Part shown: one piece after another, positions 1 to 17,058 of the stretch
Numbering within the stretch: position 1 is the first letter of the stretch
Layout of the letters: each line of letters opens with the position of its first letter
Source of the DNA: Brevundimonas intermedia
GTDB lineage: Bacteria; Pseudomonadota; Alphaproteobacteria; Caulobacterales; Caulobacteraceae
Direction: 5' to 3'
Length of the DNA: 64,000 bases
Assembly: GCF_027922165.1 (NCBI RefSeq)
Contig: NZ_BSFD01000002.1
Location: 1 to 64,000, forward strand
Notes under the pieces: generated by a model
Database searches by the model: none
Seen by the model: the letters and a program-made list of their open reading frames with translations, nothing else
Told to the model about the DNA's origin: nothing
Translations under genes and position numbers: made by a program

Positions 1-251
1 CCGGGGCAGTCGACGTGCGCATAGTGACGGTTGGCCGTCTCATATTCCACGTGCGCCGTGTTGATCGTGATGCCGCGGGCCTTTTCTTCCGGCGCAGCAT
101 CGATGTCGGCATAGGCCATCGCCTTCGCGCCGCCGGCCTTGGCCAGCGTCATCGTGATCGCCGCCGTCAGCGTCGTCTTGCCGTGGTCAACGTGACCGAT
201 CGTGCCGATGTTGCAGTGCGGCTTCGTGCGTTCGAACTTTTCCTTGGCCAT
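1..251 (-). CDS. tuf: Elongation factor Tu, N-terminal part (cut by window edge)
   Basis: EF-Tu is the GTPase that brings aminoacyl-tRNA to the ribosomal A site. The visible 83 codons read [20 protein letters not shown] and continue with the P-loop GHVDHGKTT, the switch I region ([15 protein letters not shown]) and the start of HVDCPGH at the window edge. The ATG at 251 is preceded by AGGAGCTAGAAG, a good ribosome binding site. It follows fusA by 106 bases, the usual last position of the str operon. The C-terminal four fifths lie outside the window. Confidence 0.98.
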   Translation of the reverse strand, partial: MAKEKFERTKPHCNIGTIGHVDHGKTTLTAAITMTLAKAGGAKAMAYADIDAAPEEKARGITINTAHVEYETANRHYAHVDCP

Positions 252-357
252 CTTCTAGCTCCTAGGTCCCCGAACCGGGGTTCCTGCAGTCTGGGGGTTA
301 AGGGCGCCCGGCTTTCGGGCCGGGCGCTTTTAGGTCCGCTTTTCCGAAAGGAAAAGC
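252..357 (-). other. fusA-tuf intergenic with stacked hairpins
   Basis: Read in the direction of the genes, three stem-loops follow one another. The first is a perfect 8-bp stem with a four-base loop at 338-357, directly after the fusA stop. The second is a GC-rich 8-bp stem at 304-327. The third is a short CCCCGGTTCGGGG stem near 268-280. None has a clear T-run on the minus strand, so I do not call a full terminator. They could stabilise or process the mRNA between fusA and tuf. Confidence 0.5.
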
Positions 358-2436
358 TTAGGCGTACTTCTTGATCACTTCGTCGGCGACGTGCTGCGGC
401 ACGGGCTCGTAGTGGTCATATTGCATCGTGAACTGGGCGCGGCCCTGCGACATGCCGCGCAACGTGTTCACATAGCCGAACATATTGGCCAGCGGCACGA
501 AGGCGTTCACGACGGTGGCGTTGCCGCGCATGTCCTGACCCTGGATCATGCCGCGACGGCCGTTCAGGTCGCCGATGACCGAGCCGAGGTATTCCTCGGG
601 GGTCACGACCTCGACCGCCATGATCGGCTCGAGCAGCTTCGGCGCGCCCTTTTCCTTCAGTTCGCGGAAGGCGGCGCGGGCCGCGATTTCGAACGCCAGC
701 ACGCTGGAGTCGACGTCGTGGTACTTGCCGTCCGTCAGGGTCGCCTTGAAGTCGATCAGCGGGAAGCCCGCCAGCAGACCGGAGTCCTTGATGGAGTTCA
801 GGCCCTTTTCGACGCCGGGGATGTATTCCTTCGGCACCGCGCCGCCGACGATCGCGCTTTCGAACACGAAGCCGGAGCCGGGTTCGCCCGGTTCGAAAGT
901 GATCATGACGCGGGCGAACTGGCCCGTACCGCCGGTCTGCTTCTTGTGGGTGTAGTCGATGTCGACCTTGCGGCCCAGCGACTCGCGATAGGCGACCTGC
1001 GGCGCGCCGATGGTGGCCTCGACCTTATAGGTGCGCTTCAGGATGTCGATCTTGATGTCCAGGTGAAGCTCGCCCATGCCCTTCAGGATGGTCTGGCCCG
1101 ACTCGTGGTCGGTCGAGACGGTGAAGGACGGATCTTCCGAAGCAAGCTTGGCCAGGGCGACGCCCAGCTTCTCTTGGTCGGCCTTGGTCTTGGGCTCGAC
1201 CGAGATCTCGATGACCGGCGCCGGGAATTCCATCTTCTCGAGGATGACGGGCGACTTCAGCGGATCGCACAGGGTGTCCCCGGTGCGGGTTTCCTTCAGG
1301 CCGGCCAGGGCGACGATGTCGCCGGCGAAGGCTTCCTTGACGTCTTCGCGGTTGTTCGAGTGCATCTGCAGCATCCGGCCGACGCGCTCACGCTTGTCAC
1401 GGCTGGAGTTCAGCAGGCTCATGCCCGTTTCCATCTTGCCCGAATACAGGCGGCAGAAGGTCAGCGAACCGACGAAGGGGTCATCCATGATCTTGAAGGC
1501 CAGGACCGACAGGGGCTCGTCGTCCGAGGCCTTGCGGGTGATCGGCTCTTCCGTCTTGAAGTCGATGCCCGGGGTCGGCGGGATGTCCAGCGGCGACGGC
1601 AGATAATCGACCACGGCGTCCAGCAGCGTCTGCACGCCCTTGTTCTTGAAGGCCGAGCCGCACAGGATCGGATAGAAGGCGCCGGTCAGCACGGCCTTAC
1701 GGATGCACTTCTTCAGCACTTCGACCGAAGGCTCGGTGCCTTCGAGGTAGGCTTCCATCGCCTCGTCGTCCAGTTCGACTGCGTTGTCGATCAGGTACTG
1801 GCGGGCTTCGTTGGCCTTGTCGAGCAGGTCAGCCGGGATCTCGCCGACGGTGAAGTTGGCGCCCAGGGCGTCGTTGTCCCAGACGACCGAACGCATTTCG
1901 ACGATGTCGACCAGGCCGGTCAGCGAGGACTCGGCGCCGATCGGGAACTGGATCGGCACAGCCTTGGCGCCCAGGCGGTCGCGGATCGACTGGACCGAGG
2001 CGTCGAAGTCGGCGCCGATCTTGTCCATCTTGTTGACGAAGACGATGCGCGGCACCGAATATTTGTCGGCCTGGCGCCAGACGGTTTCGGTCTGGGGCTC
2101 CACGCCGGCGTTGCCGTCCAGCACGGTCACAGCGCCGTCGAGGACGCGCAGCGAACGTTCGACTTCAATGGTGAAGTCCACGTGGCCGGGAGTGTCGATG
2201 ATGTTCAGGCGCTTGCCCTGCCAGAAGGCGGTCGTCGCGGCCGACGTGATGGTGATGCCGCGCTCCTGCTCCTGGTCCATCCAGTCCATGGTCGCGGCGC
2301 CGTCGTGGACTTCGCCGATCTTGTGGTTCTTGCCGGTGTAATAGAGAATCCGCTCGGTCGTCGTCGTCTTGCCCGCGTCGATGTGGGCCATGATGCCGAA
2401 GTTGCGGTAGTCCTCGAGCTTGTGCGTACGAGCCAT
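358..2436 (-). CDS. fusA: Elongation factor G
   Basis: This GTPase drives translocation of tRNA and mRNA on the ribosome and, with ribosome recycling factor, splits ribosomes after termination. The protein is 692 residues, the normal family length. The G1 motif AHIDAGKTT is at 17-25, DTPGH at 81-85 and NKMD at 135-138. The later EF-G domains are complete and the C-terminus ends [13 protein letters not shown]. It lies between rpsG and tuf as in the standard str operon. The start ATG at 2436 gives the canonical N-terminus [20 protein letters not shown]. Confidence 0.99.
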   Translation of the reverse strand: MARTHKLEDYRNFGIMAHIDAGKTTTTERILYYTGKNHKIGEVHDGAATMDWMDQEQERGITITSAATTAFWQGKRLNIIDTPGHVDFTIEVERSLRVLDGAVTVLDGNAGVEPQTETVWRQADKYSVPRIVFVNKMDKIGADFDASVQSIRDRLGAKAVPIQFPIGAESSLTGLVDIVEMRSVVWDNDALGANFTVGEIPADLLDKANEARQYLIDNAVELDDEAMEAYLEGTEPSVEVLKKCIRKAVLTGAFYPILCGSAFKNKGVQTLLDAVVDYLPSPLDIPPTPGIDFKTEEPITRKASDDEPLSVLAFKIMDDPFVGSLTFCRLYSGKMETGMSLLNSSRDKRERVGRMLQMHSNNREDVKEAFAGDIVALAGLKETRTGDTLCDPLKSPVILEKMEFPAPVIEISVEPKTKADQEKLGVALAKLASEDPSFTVSTDHESGQTILKGMGELHLDIKIDILKRTYKVEATIGAPQVAYRESLGRKVDIDYTHKKQTGGTGQFARVMITFEPGEPGSGFVFESAIVGGAVPKEYIPGVEKGLNSIKDSGLLAGFPLIDFKATLTDGKYHDVDSSVLAFEIAARAAFRELKEKGAPKLLEPIMAVEVVTPEEYLGSVIGDLNGRRGMIQGQDMRGNATVVNAFVPLANMFGYVNTLRGMSQGRAQFTMQYDHYEPVPQHVADEVIKKYA

Positions 2437-2601
2437 GAAAACGTGCCTTAGAAGTAGGTCAAGGACGCGACGGCGCCCCCGGGAATGATCGTCGATGCGG
2501 CGGATAAGCGAGCGCGGGCGATTTAGCTTAAACCGCCCGCGCCGGATAGTCTTAGATAGGAACCGACCCTTAGCTTCGAAAGGGAGACGGTTTTAAGACG
2601 C

Positions 2602-3075
2602 TTACCAGCGATAGTGGCTGAAGGCGCGGTTCGCCTCGGCCATCTTGTGGGTGTCTTCGCGCTTCTTGACCGCGGTGCCGCGGTTGTTCGAGGCGTCCAG
2701 CAGCTCGGCGGCCAGCTTTTCGGTCATGGTGTTTTCACCGCGCTTGCGCGCAGCGTTCACCAGCCAGCGGATAGCCAGGGCGCGGCGACGGTCCGGACGG
2801 ACCTCGACCGGCACCTGATAGGTGGCGCCGCCGACGCGACGCGAGCGGACTTCGACCGAAGGCGCGACATTGTCCAGGGCGGTGTGGAAGGTCTCGACCG
2901 CAGTCTGCTCCTTCTTCTTGTCCGCCAGGATGTCGAAGGCGCCGTAGACGATGTTTTCGGCGACGGCCTTCTTACCTTCGTACATGACGTAGTTCATGAA
3001 CTTGGTGACGATCAGATCGCCGAACTTGGGATCCGGCAGAACTTCACGCTTCTGGGCGCGGTGACGACGCGACAT
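2602..3075 (-). CDS. rpsG: 30S ribosomal protein S7
   Basis: S7 is the primary 16S rRNA 3'-domain binding protein and contacts the E-site tRNA. The 157-residue product starts [20 protein letters not shown] and ends [15 protein letters not shown], both typical for alphaproteobacterial S7, and has the usual family length. It lies 81 bases after rpsL and 165 bases before fusA, in the same direction. In many bacteria S7 represses its own operon; no specific operator is recognised here. Confidence 0.99.
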   Translation of the reverse strand: MSRRHRAQKREVLPDPKFGDLIVTKFMNYVMYEGKKAVAENIVYGAFDILADKKKEQTAVETFHTALDNVAPSVEVRSRRVGGATYQVPVEVRPDRRRALAIRWLVNAARKRGENTMTEKLAAELLDASNNRGTAVKKREDTHKMAEANRAFSHYRW

Positions 3076-3156
3076 AGGTTATTCCTTGCAGTGCCCGGCG
3101 CTCGCCGGGAAGATCTCGAAAAGGCCTCCAGGCGCGATGGCCCGGACGCGAATGGC

Positions 3157-3531
3157 TTACTTCGGACGCTTGGCGCCGTAGTGCGAACGACGCTGCTTGC
3201 GGTCCTTGACGCCTTGCGTGTCGAGCACGCCGCGCAGGATGTGGTAGCGAACGCCGGGCAAGTCCTTCACGCGGCCGCCGCGGATCAGAACAACCGAGTG
3301 TTCCTGAAGGTTGTGGCCTTCACCGGGGATGTAGCAAACGGCTTCGTAGCCGTTCTTGGCCAGACGGACCTTGGCGACCTTACGCAGAGCGGAGTTCGGC
3401 TTCTTCGGGGTCGTGGTGTAGACGCGGGTGCAGACGCCGCGACGCTGGGGCGAACCCTCCAGAGCCGGCACCTTGTTACGGGTGGGCTTGGGCTTGCGCG
3501 GCTTGCGGATCAGCTGGTTGATCGTAGGCAT
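3157..3531 (-). CDS. rpsL: 30S ribosomal protein S12
   Basis: S12 sits in the decoding centre of the 30S subunit and affects accuracy. The start is ATG at 3531 ([13 protein letters not shown]), giving the family length of 124 residues; an upstream ATG at 3612 would add 27 residues with no S12 homology. The conserved decoding motif [12 protein letters not shown] has lysines 43 and 44, and GGRVKDLPG has lysine 89, so the usual streptomycin-resistance substitutions are absent. It is the first gene of the rpsL-rpsG-fusA-tuf block. Confidence 0.99.
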   Translation of the reverse strand: MPTINQLIRKPRKPKPTRNKVPALEGSPQRRGVCTRVYTTTPKKPNSALRKVAKVRLAKNGYEAVCYIPGEGHNLQEHSVVLIRGGRVKDLPGVRYHILRGVLDTQGVKDRKQRRSHYGAKRPK

Positions 3532-3821
3532 TCGAAACTTATCTCGACTTCTGATGGAGGCGTGTGTCTTTCGACCGAAGCGCCTCTCGCCTTCTTGTGA
3601 ACGGGGGACCATCCCCTCGCCCGGGTGTCATCGAGACTGATCGCGTGACGACAAACAGTCCTCGGTTCGCTCCGGCAAGCCGGAAAACACAAAGGGCCGG
3701 AACGCGCGCTTTGGGCGTTCCGGCGGGCACAGCCCGTCCGTTCGATTGTCACGATCTCAGCGACCGGCGAACCGGCCACGCCTCGAAAGTGCGCGGCTTC
3801 TACGCGCGATGGGGAGAAAGG
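3532..3821. other. Leader and promoter region of the str block; no gene seen
   Basis: These 290 bases separate the secreted unknown gene at 3822-4409 from rpsL. The distal part holds that gene's hairpin terminator at 3684-3724, and the part nearer rpsL must carry the str promoter and leader. I could not place -35 and -10 boxes with confidence. Open frames here are short and lack homology that I recognise. Confidence 0.4.
3684..3724 (-). terminator. Intrinsic terminator
   Basis: A perfect 9-bp stem is formed by 3696-3704 and 3716-3724 around an 11-base loop. On the minus strand it is followed by the T-rich tail CCTTTGTGTTTT. It lies about 100 bases downstream of the secreted unknown gene at 3822-4409 and would insulate rpsL from its transcription. 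Confidence 0.7.
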
Positions 3822-4409
3822 TCAAGGCGGCGGGGGCTCGACGGCGCATTCCGCTGCGGTCTGAGCGTCCATATAGGTCCGCTCGAAACAACGCGACAGC
3901 CAGTAGAGGTTTCGACCGTTATAATGGTCGCCCTCGTTCGGCGAAAGTTGCAGCCTCGCCAAACGCGCTTCCAGAAGTCCCCGGTCCTTGACCAGGAAGC
4001 CATAGAGCCCTTCGACATAGGCGTTCCAGTCTAGCGGGATCTCGGCGCCCGTCCGCTGATCGGAGCGCCTCGCGCCGGCAAGCGCCTGCGCAGCTCCAGC
4101 TTCGTCACCGGCGAACGCCAAGTACCGCGCCATATGAAGGTGGGAAATGGCTGACTCTCGTACCCCGAGCAGCGGCCCGCGCGTCAGATACTCCCGACTG
4201 GCCTCGGCCGCTCGCCGGTAACAACCCTGATCGGCGTACCACATCGGACTGCCGGGCGTGTCGGTCGAAAACTCGAAATCCTCCCAGTCGCGAGCGGCAT
4301 TCATCTCAACCGGTACCGCGGGACAATGCTGCAGGTCATCGACAGCAGAAGGCCTAGCGACCGCCGGGCTGGCTTGGAGGTACAGGACCAAGACCAGTAG
4401 TATCGACAT
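3822..4409 (-). CDS. Secreted protein of unknown function
   Basis: The chosen ATG at 4409 gives 195 residues and follows a strong ribosome binding site (GAGGGAGGGGACTG). An ATG at 4463 would add 18 residues before the signal peptide. The N-terminus MSILLVLVLYLQASPAVARP is a short signal peptide with an AVA cleavage site. The mature part has helix-rich, TPR-like stretches (residues 60-150, for example WYADQGCYRRAAEASREYL) and several cysteines. I do not recognise the family. It is divergent from the paralogue pair at 4526-6006, and the 116-base gap must hold both promoters. It is an insertion between rpoC and rpsL. Confidence 0.75.
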   Translation of the reverse strand: MSILLVLVLYLQASPAVARPSAVDDLQHCPAVPVEMNAARDWEDFEFSTDTPGSPMWYADQGCYRRAAEASREYLTRGPLLGVRESAISHLHMARYLAFAGDEAGAAQALAGARRSDQRTGAEIPLDWNAYVEGLYGFLVKDRGLLEARLARLQLSPNEGDHYNGRNLYWLSRCFERTYMDAQTAAECAVEPPPP

Positions 4410-4525
4410 CAGTCCCCTCCCTCTCGAAGACGTCACTACACAGCCGAGACGCGAACAAGTCAAACCAGCGCCCGAAAGCCGCCATGCTTGAAGCCCAGCC
4501 TCGATTTTGGGTGATGGGGGTTAGG

Positions 4526-5212
4526 ATGCGGACCGAGAGCGGCTGGCCGGCAAGAGGGCGAACGGCGGGGCTTGTGGTCGCGTCCATGGGCCTGAATGCG
4601 GGCTTGATCGCGCTACTGTCCACGACCGAGACCCGCACCAGTCGTCCCAGCGCCCTGTCCAGCCCGCCCCTGTATCTCTATATTGAGCGGCGCCCCCGCC
4701 TGGCCCAGGAGCGGACGCCCGTTCAAGCCGTATCAGCGTCCGACACCGCTCCGGACCGCGTCATAGAGACCGCTCACGGCATCCAGCGCCCAGACGTCAG
4801 TCGGACCGGCCCGTTCACCGCGCCAGGCCCAACGCCAACGCCCGGCGACGCCTTCGATCCGCGCTGGCGGGTCGGACCCGGTGCGCCTTCGCGCGGCCTG
4901 CCCCTGGCCTGCGACGGTCCGAACAGGCTGGCGGTCGAGGCGCGTCGTTACTGCGACGAGAGGGCGGGGCGATTCGCTGCGGCAGCGCACCCTATCGCCG
5001 GCTCAGGCGACGCCGATCGCGACGCCGTCTTCGCCCGTCACGGCGCACGGCGATTGGTCGCCTGGGAAGACCGGCGGGCTGAACCGCGGCGCGGCGATCC
5101 GCCTTGCGAGACGCCCCACCCGGTCGCAGGGTGCGAGGGCGTGAATATTGAAGTCGATCTCTTCTCTTCGCGGGACGGCCTCCTGCCCAATCTGCGAAAG
5201 CGTCGTGAATGA
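4526..5212 (+). CDS. Membrane-anchored unknown protein, paralogue 1
   Basis: The 228-residue protein has a basic N-terminus, one membrane helix at about 15-33 (GLVVASMGLNAGLIALL) and a Pro/Ala-rich linker. A C-terminal segment follows with paired cysteines and the motif PIAGSGDADRDAVFARHGAR. The same layout recurs in the next gene: YLYIERRPRL matches YLDIEPRPLL, and PIAGSGDADRDAVF matches PITGSGNPQRDAAF. The ATG at 4526 is chosen because GGGGG lies about five bases upstream and it aligns with the start of paralogue 2; ATGs at 4484 and 4514 are alternatives. Its stop overlaps the next start (ATGA). The TM-plus-proline-linker form resembles TonB-like or envelope-spanning proteins, but no function can be assigned. 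Confidence 0.75.
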   Translation: MRTESGWPARGRTAGLVVASMGLNAGLIALLSTTETRTSRPSALSSPPLYLYIERRPRLAQERTPVQAVSASDTAPDRVIETAHGIQRPDVSRTGPFTAPGPTPTPGDAFDPRWRVGPGAPSRGLPLACDGPNRLAVEARRYCDERAGRFAAAAHPIAGSGDADRDAVFARHGARRLVAWEDRRAEPRRGDPPCETPHPVAGCEGVNIEVDLFSSRDGLLPNLRKRRE

Positions 5213-6006
5213 GTGTGACCGCCCTGCCCCGTCCCAATCGCCGACGGCCTGACTGGCGCAAGGCGGGTCTGGCGACGGCGTCTGTCGCCATCAACACCGC
5301 CCTGATCGCCGCCCTGTCTTTCACGGCGCTGGGGATCGAGGGGCGAGACTTTATCGCTGAACCGTCGCCGATCTATCTGGACATAGAACCCCGCCCCCTG
5401 CTGCAAGACGAACGGCCCCGCATACCGACCGTGGCCACGCCGGACATCGAGCCCGCCGCCGCCCCGACGACGTCCTCGCCCTCCCCCTCCGTCCGCTCAC
5501 CTTCGCCCGAGACACAGGCCGTTCCCCGCCCCGCTCCGCTGCGTCCGCGTCTGGCCGCCCCGGCGCCGCCCGGCGCGCCGCCCCCGGCCGACGTCTGGCG
5601 AGTCGATCCTGCCAATCGCAGCGGGGCTATGGCGCGGTCGCTGCGCCAGGGCCTGCCCGGCTGCGCCTCGCCTGACCTTTTGAGCGATGCAGAACGTCGC
5701 CATTGCCGCGATGAATTCGCCCGACGCGGTGAGAACGCCGCGCCGATCACCGGCTCGGGCAATCCCCAGCGCGACGCCGCCTTCGCCCGCGAGGGCGCGC
5801 GCCGTCTGGCGGAATGGGAGGCCAAGCGTCGTCCACTGTCGGGCGGCGTCGGCGTGGTCGGGCCCGCTGACTGCGTCGGCTCGAACTTCGGCACGGGATG
5901 CGCAGGCGCTCAGCTGCCTGACGTGCCCGGCCTCGACATGCGCCAGGGCGCGCAGACAACGATCAACCGGGGCGAACGGCCCCGGCAGACCGCCCCCTCC
6001 AACTGA
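5209..6006 (+). CDS. Membrane-anchored unknown protein, paralogue 2
   Basis: This 265-residue protein shares the architecture of the upstream gene. A membrane helix lies at about 19-40 (GLATASVAINTALIAALSF), followed by YLDIEPRPLLQDERPR and a long Pro/Ser/Ala linker at about 75-130. The C-terminal domain carries LPGCASPDLLSDAERRHCRD, PITGSGNPQRDAAFAREGAR and two further cysteines. The four-base start/stop overlap with paralogue 1 suggests translational coupling and possibly a joint complex. A bidirectional terminator follows. I do not recognise the family; the partner arrangement suggests an envelope role, which is inference. Confidence 0.8.
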   Translation: MSVTALPRPNRRRPDWRKAGLATASVAINTALIAALSFTALGIEGRDFIAEPSPIYLDIEPRPLLQDERPRIPTVATPDIEPAAAPTTSSPSPSVRSPSPETQAVPRPAPLRPRLAAPAPPGAPPPADVWRVDPANRSGAMARSLRQGLPGCASPDLLSDAERRHCRDEFARRGENAAPITGSGNPQRDAAFAREGARRLAEWEAKRRPLSGGVGVVGPADCVGSNFGTGCAGAQLPDVPGLDMRQGAQTTINRGERPRQTAPSN

Positions 6007-6019
6007 CGGCCATAGAAAA

Positions 6020-6045
6020 GGGCGGCGCCGTCGCCGGCGCCGCCC
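6020..6045. terminator. Bidirectional terminator between paralogue 2 and rpoC
   Basis: A perfect 10-bp GC stem (6020-6029 with 6036-6045) has a 6-base loop. On the minus strand it is followed by TTTTCTATGG, which fits a rpoC terminator. On the plus strand it is followed by CTCTTCATTT, which fits the end of the paralogue pair. Confidence 0.85.
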
Positions 6046-6076
6046 CTCTTCATTTCATCACATCCGAACCCGGAGA

Positions 6077-10273
<4,197 letters not shown>

Positions 10274-10336
10274 CTTGTTTTCCTTCTGCGGCGGGGGCCG
10301 CGAAAATTATTCAGAACGGAGAGAGGCGGCGGGACC

Positions 10337-10364
10337 GCCCTCCCCCGCCGACGCGGGAGAGGGC
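10337..10364. repeat. REP-like hairpin between rpoB and rpoC
   Basis: Two 12-base arms (10337-10348 and 10353-10364) pair with one mismatch around a CGAC loop. The sequence type (CCCTCTCCCGCG against CGGGAGAGGG) resembles common short palindromes of high-GC alphaproteobacteria. It has no T-run, so rpoBC cotranscription is probably kept. Confidence 0.6.
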
Positions 10365-10375
10365 CTTGATCCGGC

Positions 10376-14491
<4,116 letters not shown>

Positions 14492-14873
14492 TCAGTGTTT
14501 CCCATGACGCACGACCCGGGGAAGTCGCGCGTGAAATGCAGCAGCCACGGCGCGCGTTTCCGCGTCCGCAGCCAGGTTTTCGGCGTCCACCCTCGGCCCG
14601 CTGCCGGGCCAGGACGCCTGAATTGTACCGGCTCCCTGGGGAAGGAGCCGCGCCTTCGCTCCGGTCGGAGGGCGACGGACCGGGCCTCGGCGCTTGCGCG
14701 CAGACTCTTTAGGAGTGTTGCGGAACGCGGACATATACTCGCTTCCACGGCGAAATAAAGACCTGGATCGCAGTTTTTCGGGAACCAGACGTCGCCTTCC
14801 CTCAATCGCTTCGTCGGCGCCCGATTGACAACCCCGACGACCGCCGCATGATCGTTCCGGGGGAGCGCGAAAC
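14492..14873. other. rpoB leader and promoter region; no gene seen
   Basis: This 382-base gap separates rpoB from a divergent lipoprotein gene and must contain both promoters. It contains a GGCTCC/GGAGCC stem near 14630-14650 and a small AT-rich patch (ATATACTCG ... AAATAAAGACC) at about 14733-14762. Open frames on the minus strand are Arg/Pro-rich and look like shadows. I could not identify convincing promoter boxes. Confidence 0.4.
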
Positions 14874-15713
14874 ATGCACCGACGCCTTATGATTCTGGCC
14901 GCCGCCGTTCTGGTGTCCGGCTGCCTGTCGATGAACGTCGCTGAGGACGCCTTCTTCTATCCCGATACCCGTCTGGTCGCCGAAAAGGTCACTCTGCCCC
15001 CTGATATTCCTATGGGCTTTGAGGCCGATGTCCTCAGCCTGCCCTACTCGGGGGGAACCGTGGGCGTCACCCGCGTTCGGACCGGTCGCGCGGACGCGCC
15101 CCTGATCCTGTTCTGCGGCGGCAATCTGTTCCGGCGCAGCGCCGGCGCGGGCAAGACCGCCGCCAAGCTGGCGCCGTTCGGCGACGCCCTGATGTTCGAC
15201 TATCCCGGCTATGGCGACACAGCGGGCCAGGCGGACTATGCGAGCTTCATGGCCGCCGGCACGGCCGTCGCCGACGCCGCCCGCGCCCAGGCCGACGCCG
15301 AGGGCCGCAAGCTGATCGCCTGGGGCCATTCCCTGGGCGGCCCCGTCTGCGCCCAGGCCGCGCAATATATGCACGCCGACGCCCTGGTGCTGGAGACGAC
15401 GACCCCCAGCACCCGCGCCGCCGTGGACACCATGGTCGGCTGGGCCCGCCCCTTCGTACGGATCCACATCGCGCCCAATCTGAACAGTATCGACATCCCG
15501 GCCGCGCTTCAGGGATACCCCGGCAAGGTGGTGGTGCTGGAGGCCGGGCGCGACGACACTTTGCCCGCGTCCCTCAGTCGCCGCCTGGCCAGTGAACTTG
15601 AGGCCGAAGGCGTCCATGTCGAACACCTCAGCTTCCCCCAGGCCGGCCACAACGACGTAGGCAAACAGGCCGACTTCCAGCCGCGCGTTTCGGCTGCGCT
15701 GGCGGGGCTCTGA
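14874..15713 (+). CDS. Lipoprotein with alpha/beta-hydrolase fold
   Basis: The 279-residue protein has a lipoprotein signal with lipobox LVSGC, so Cys17 is lipidated. It carries the alpha/beta-hydrolase nucleophile elbow GHSLGG with Ser153, an acidic residue at 227-228 (GRDDT), and a histidine at 259 (AGHND). FDYPGYGDT at 108-116 matches the oxyanion-side motif of BEM46/YfhR-type hydrolases. The likely reaction is ester hydrolysis at the periplasmic face of a membrane; the substrate is unknown. The ATG follows GGGGGAGCGCGAAAC. It is transcribed away from rpoB. Confidence 0.85.
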   Translation: MHRRLMILAAAVLVSGCLSMNVAEDAFFYPDTRLVAEKVTLPPDIPMGFEADVLSLPYSGGTVGVTRVRTGRADAPLILFCGGNLFRRSAGAGKTAAKLAPFGDALMFDYPGYGDTAGQADYASFMAAGTAVADAARAQADAEGRKLIAWGHSLGGPVCAQAAQYMHADALVLETTTPSTRAAVDTMVGWARPFVRIHIAPNLNSIDIPAALQGYPGKVVVLEAGRDDTLPASLSRRLASELEAEGVHVEHLSFPQAGHNDVGKQADFQPRVSAALAGL

Positions 15714-15750
15714 ACTGGACGCCGGCCACTCAGCGTCCTAGCGTCGCCTT

Positions 15751-16305
15751 ATGACTCGCATCGTCCTGCCCCTGCTCGCCGCCCTCTCGCTCACCGCCTG
15801 CGCCTCGCGCGGCGAACCCGTCACCTATGCCGAGACCGCCTCGGCCGCCGCCCGCGCCGCCGCCGAGGTCGAGGGCCAATCTTCCCTGACGCCACAGCAG
15901 GCCTGGGACGTGGGCAACACCGCATATCTGGCCTGGAACGGCGCCCGGCGCGGCTGGACCACCACCGAAAGCGGCCTGCAGTACCGCCGCGTCGGCAAGG
16001 CCCATCCGAACGGCGCCCAGCCCGCCGCCACCGACACGGTCAAGGTCCACTATCGCGGCACCTTCATCGACGGGCGCGAGTTCGACAGCTCCTACGCCCG
16101 CAACGAACCGGCCGAATTCCCGCTCAACCGCGTCATCAAGGGCTGGACCGAGGGCGTCGCCCTGATGCGCGTGGGCGAGATCTACGAGTTCGTCATCCCC
16201 GCCTCGCTCGGCTACGGCTCGCGCTGGGTCGGCGGCGGCGAACTGCCGCCCAATTCGACCCTGCGCTTCTCGGTCGAATTGCTGGAGGTCAAGCCTGCGG
16301 GCTGA
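15751..16305 (+). CDS. FKBP-type peptidyl-prolyl isomerase lipoprotein
   Basis: Prolyl isomerase of the FKBP family, probably acting on envelope proteins. The 184-residue product has a lipobox ending at Cys17 (LSLTAC) and a helical spacer. The FKBP domain lies at about 80-181, with [19 protein letters not shown], the loop [16 protein letters not shown], the IPASLGYG motif and the final strand [11 protein letters not shown]. It lies 37 bases after the hydrolase lipoprotein in the same direction, so the two may be cotranscribed. Confidence 0.9.
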   Translation: MTRIVLPLLAALSLTACASRGEPVTYAETASAAARAAAEVEGQSSLTPQQAWDVGNTAYLAWNGARRGWTTTESGLQYRRVGKAHPNGAQPAATDTVKVHYRGTFIDGREFDSSYARNEPAEFPLNRVIKGWTEGVALMRVGEIYEFVIPASLGYGSRWVGGGELPPNSTLRFSVELLEVKPAG

Positions 16306-16434
16306 ACGATCAGAGCGAATTGGGCGCGCAACACCCCGTCGGATTGCCTAATTCTGAAATCGTTCTTCCAATAGTTCAACGACTTGAGAACTAAATTCGC
16401 CTTCCAGCGCGCCTGAGCTGGCGGCTCAAGCAAG

Positions 16435-16929
16435 ATGATCGGCATGACCGATGATCTTTCAAACCCCGTCGCCGCCCCGCCGTCTCCCTGGACCCGGCGC
16501 TCCCCCAAGGTCTGGGCCGCCGCCCGCGCCGACTATCTTGCCGGCGCCCCGGCCGCCGAGGTCTGCGAGCGCCATGGCCTCAGCCTGTCGACCTTTCGTT
16601 GGCGCGCCCGGACTGAAGCCTGGCGCCTTTGCGACCAGACCAAAGGCGATGTCCTCGCCCAGCAGCCTCCCGAAGATGTCGCCTTGCTGGACGCCGGCGC
16701 GCCCTGCAGCTCGGCGGACATCGCGCGTCTGGCCTGGGCCAATGTCGCCCGTGCGGTGCGCGAGGGCCGGCTGATCGAGGCGCGCGGCTGGACCAGGCTG
16801 CACCAGGATCTGTTCCAGATGGCGAACTATGACAAGGCGACCGTGCTCAGTTACGCCTGGGCCACTGACCCGGAAAGCGCACCCTTCTTGCCCGAAGTCC
16901 CCCCGCTGAGACCGAGGGAAGAAGACTGA
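16435..16929 (+). CDS. Helix-turn-helix domain protein of unknown function
   Basis: The 164-residue protein has a probable N-terminal helix-turn-helix at about 22-58 (AARADYLAGAPAAEVCERHG, then LSLSTFRWRAR), similar to transposase or terminase small-subunit HTH folds. The middle is helical and the C-terminus Pro/Glu-rich. An in-frame ATG at 16444 is an alternative start; neither has a clear ribosome binding site. I do not recognise a named family. The coding pattern fits its neighbours, so it is probably a resident regulator rather than a mobile remnant. Confidence 0.65.
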   Translation: MIGMTDDLSNPVAAPPSPWTRRSPKVWAAARADYLAGAPAAEVCERHGLSLSTFRWRARTEAWRLCDQTKGDVLAQQPPEDVALLDAGAPCSSADIARLAWANVARAVREGRLIEARGWTRLHQDLFQMANYDKATVLSYAWATDPESAPFLPEVPPLRPREED

Positions 16930-17058
16930 CCGGGCGAATTGCACTCTTTTGCACTTGCACTGTTTTAGGGCGCGGAGTGCAATTTCAGCCCGTCTCAAGC
17001 CTTGACGCCCCGCCCCCTGCGGCGGACTGTCGCGCCCTCCCCAGTGGCTTGAGAGTTC

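Noticed and set aside
3157-3531. Streptomycin resistance in S12
   Set aside because: Lysines 43, 44 and 89 are the wild-type residues.
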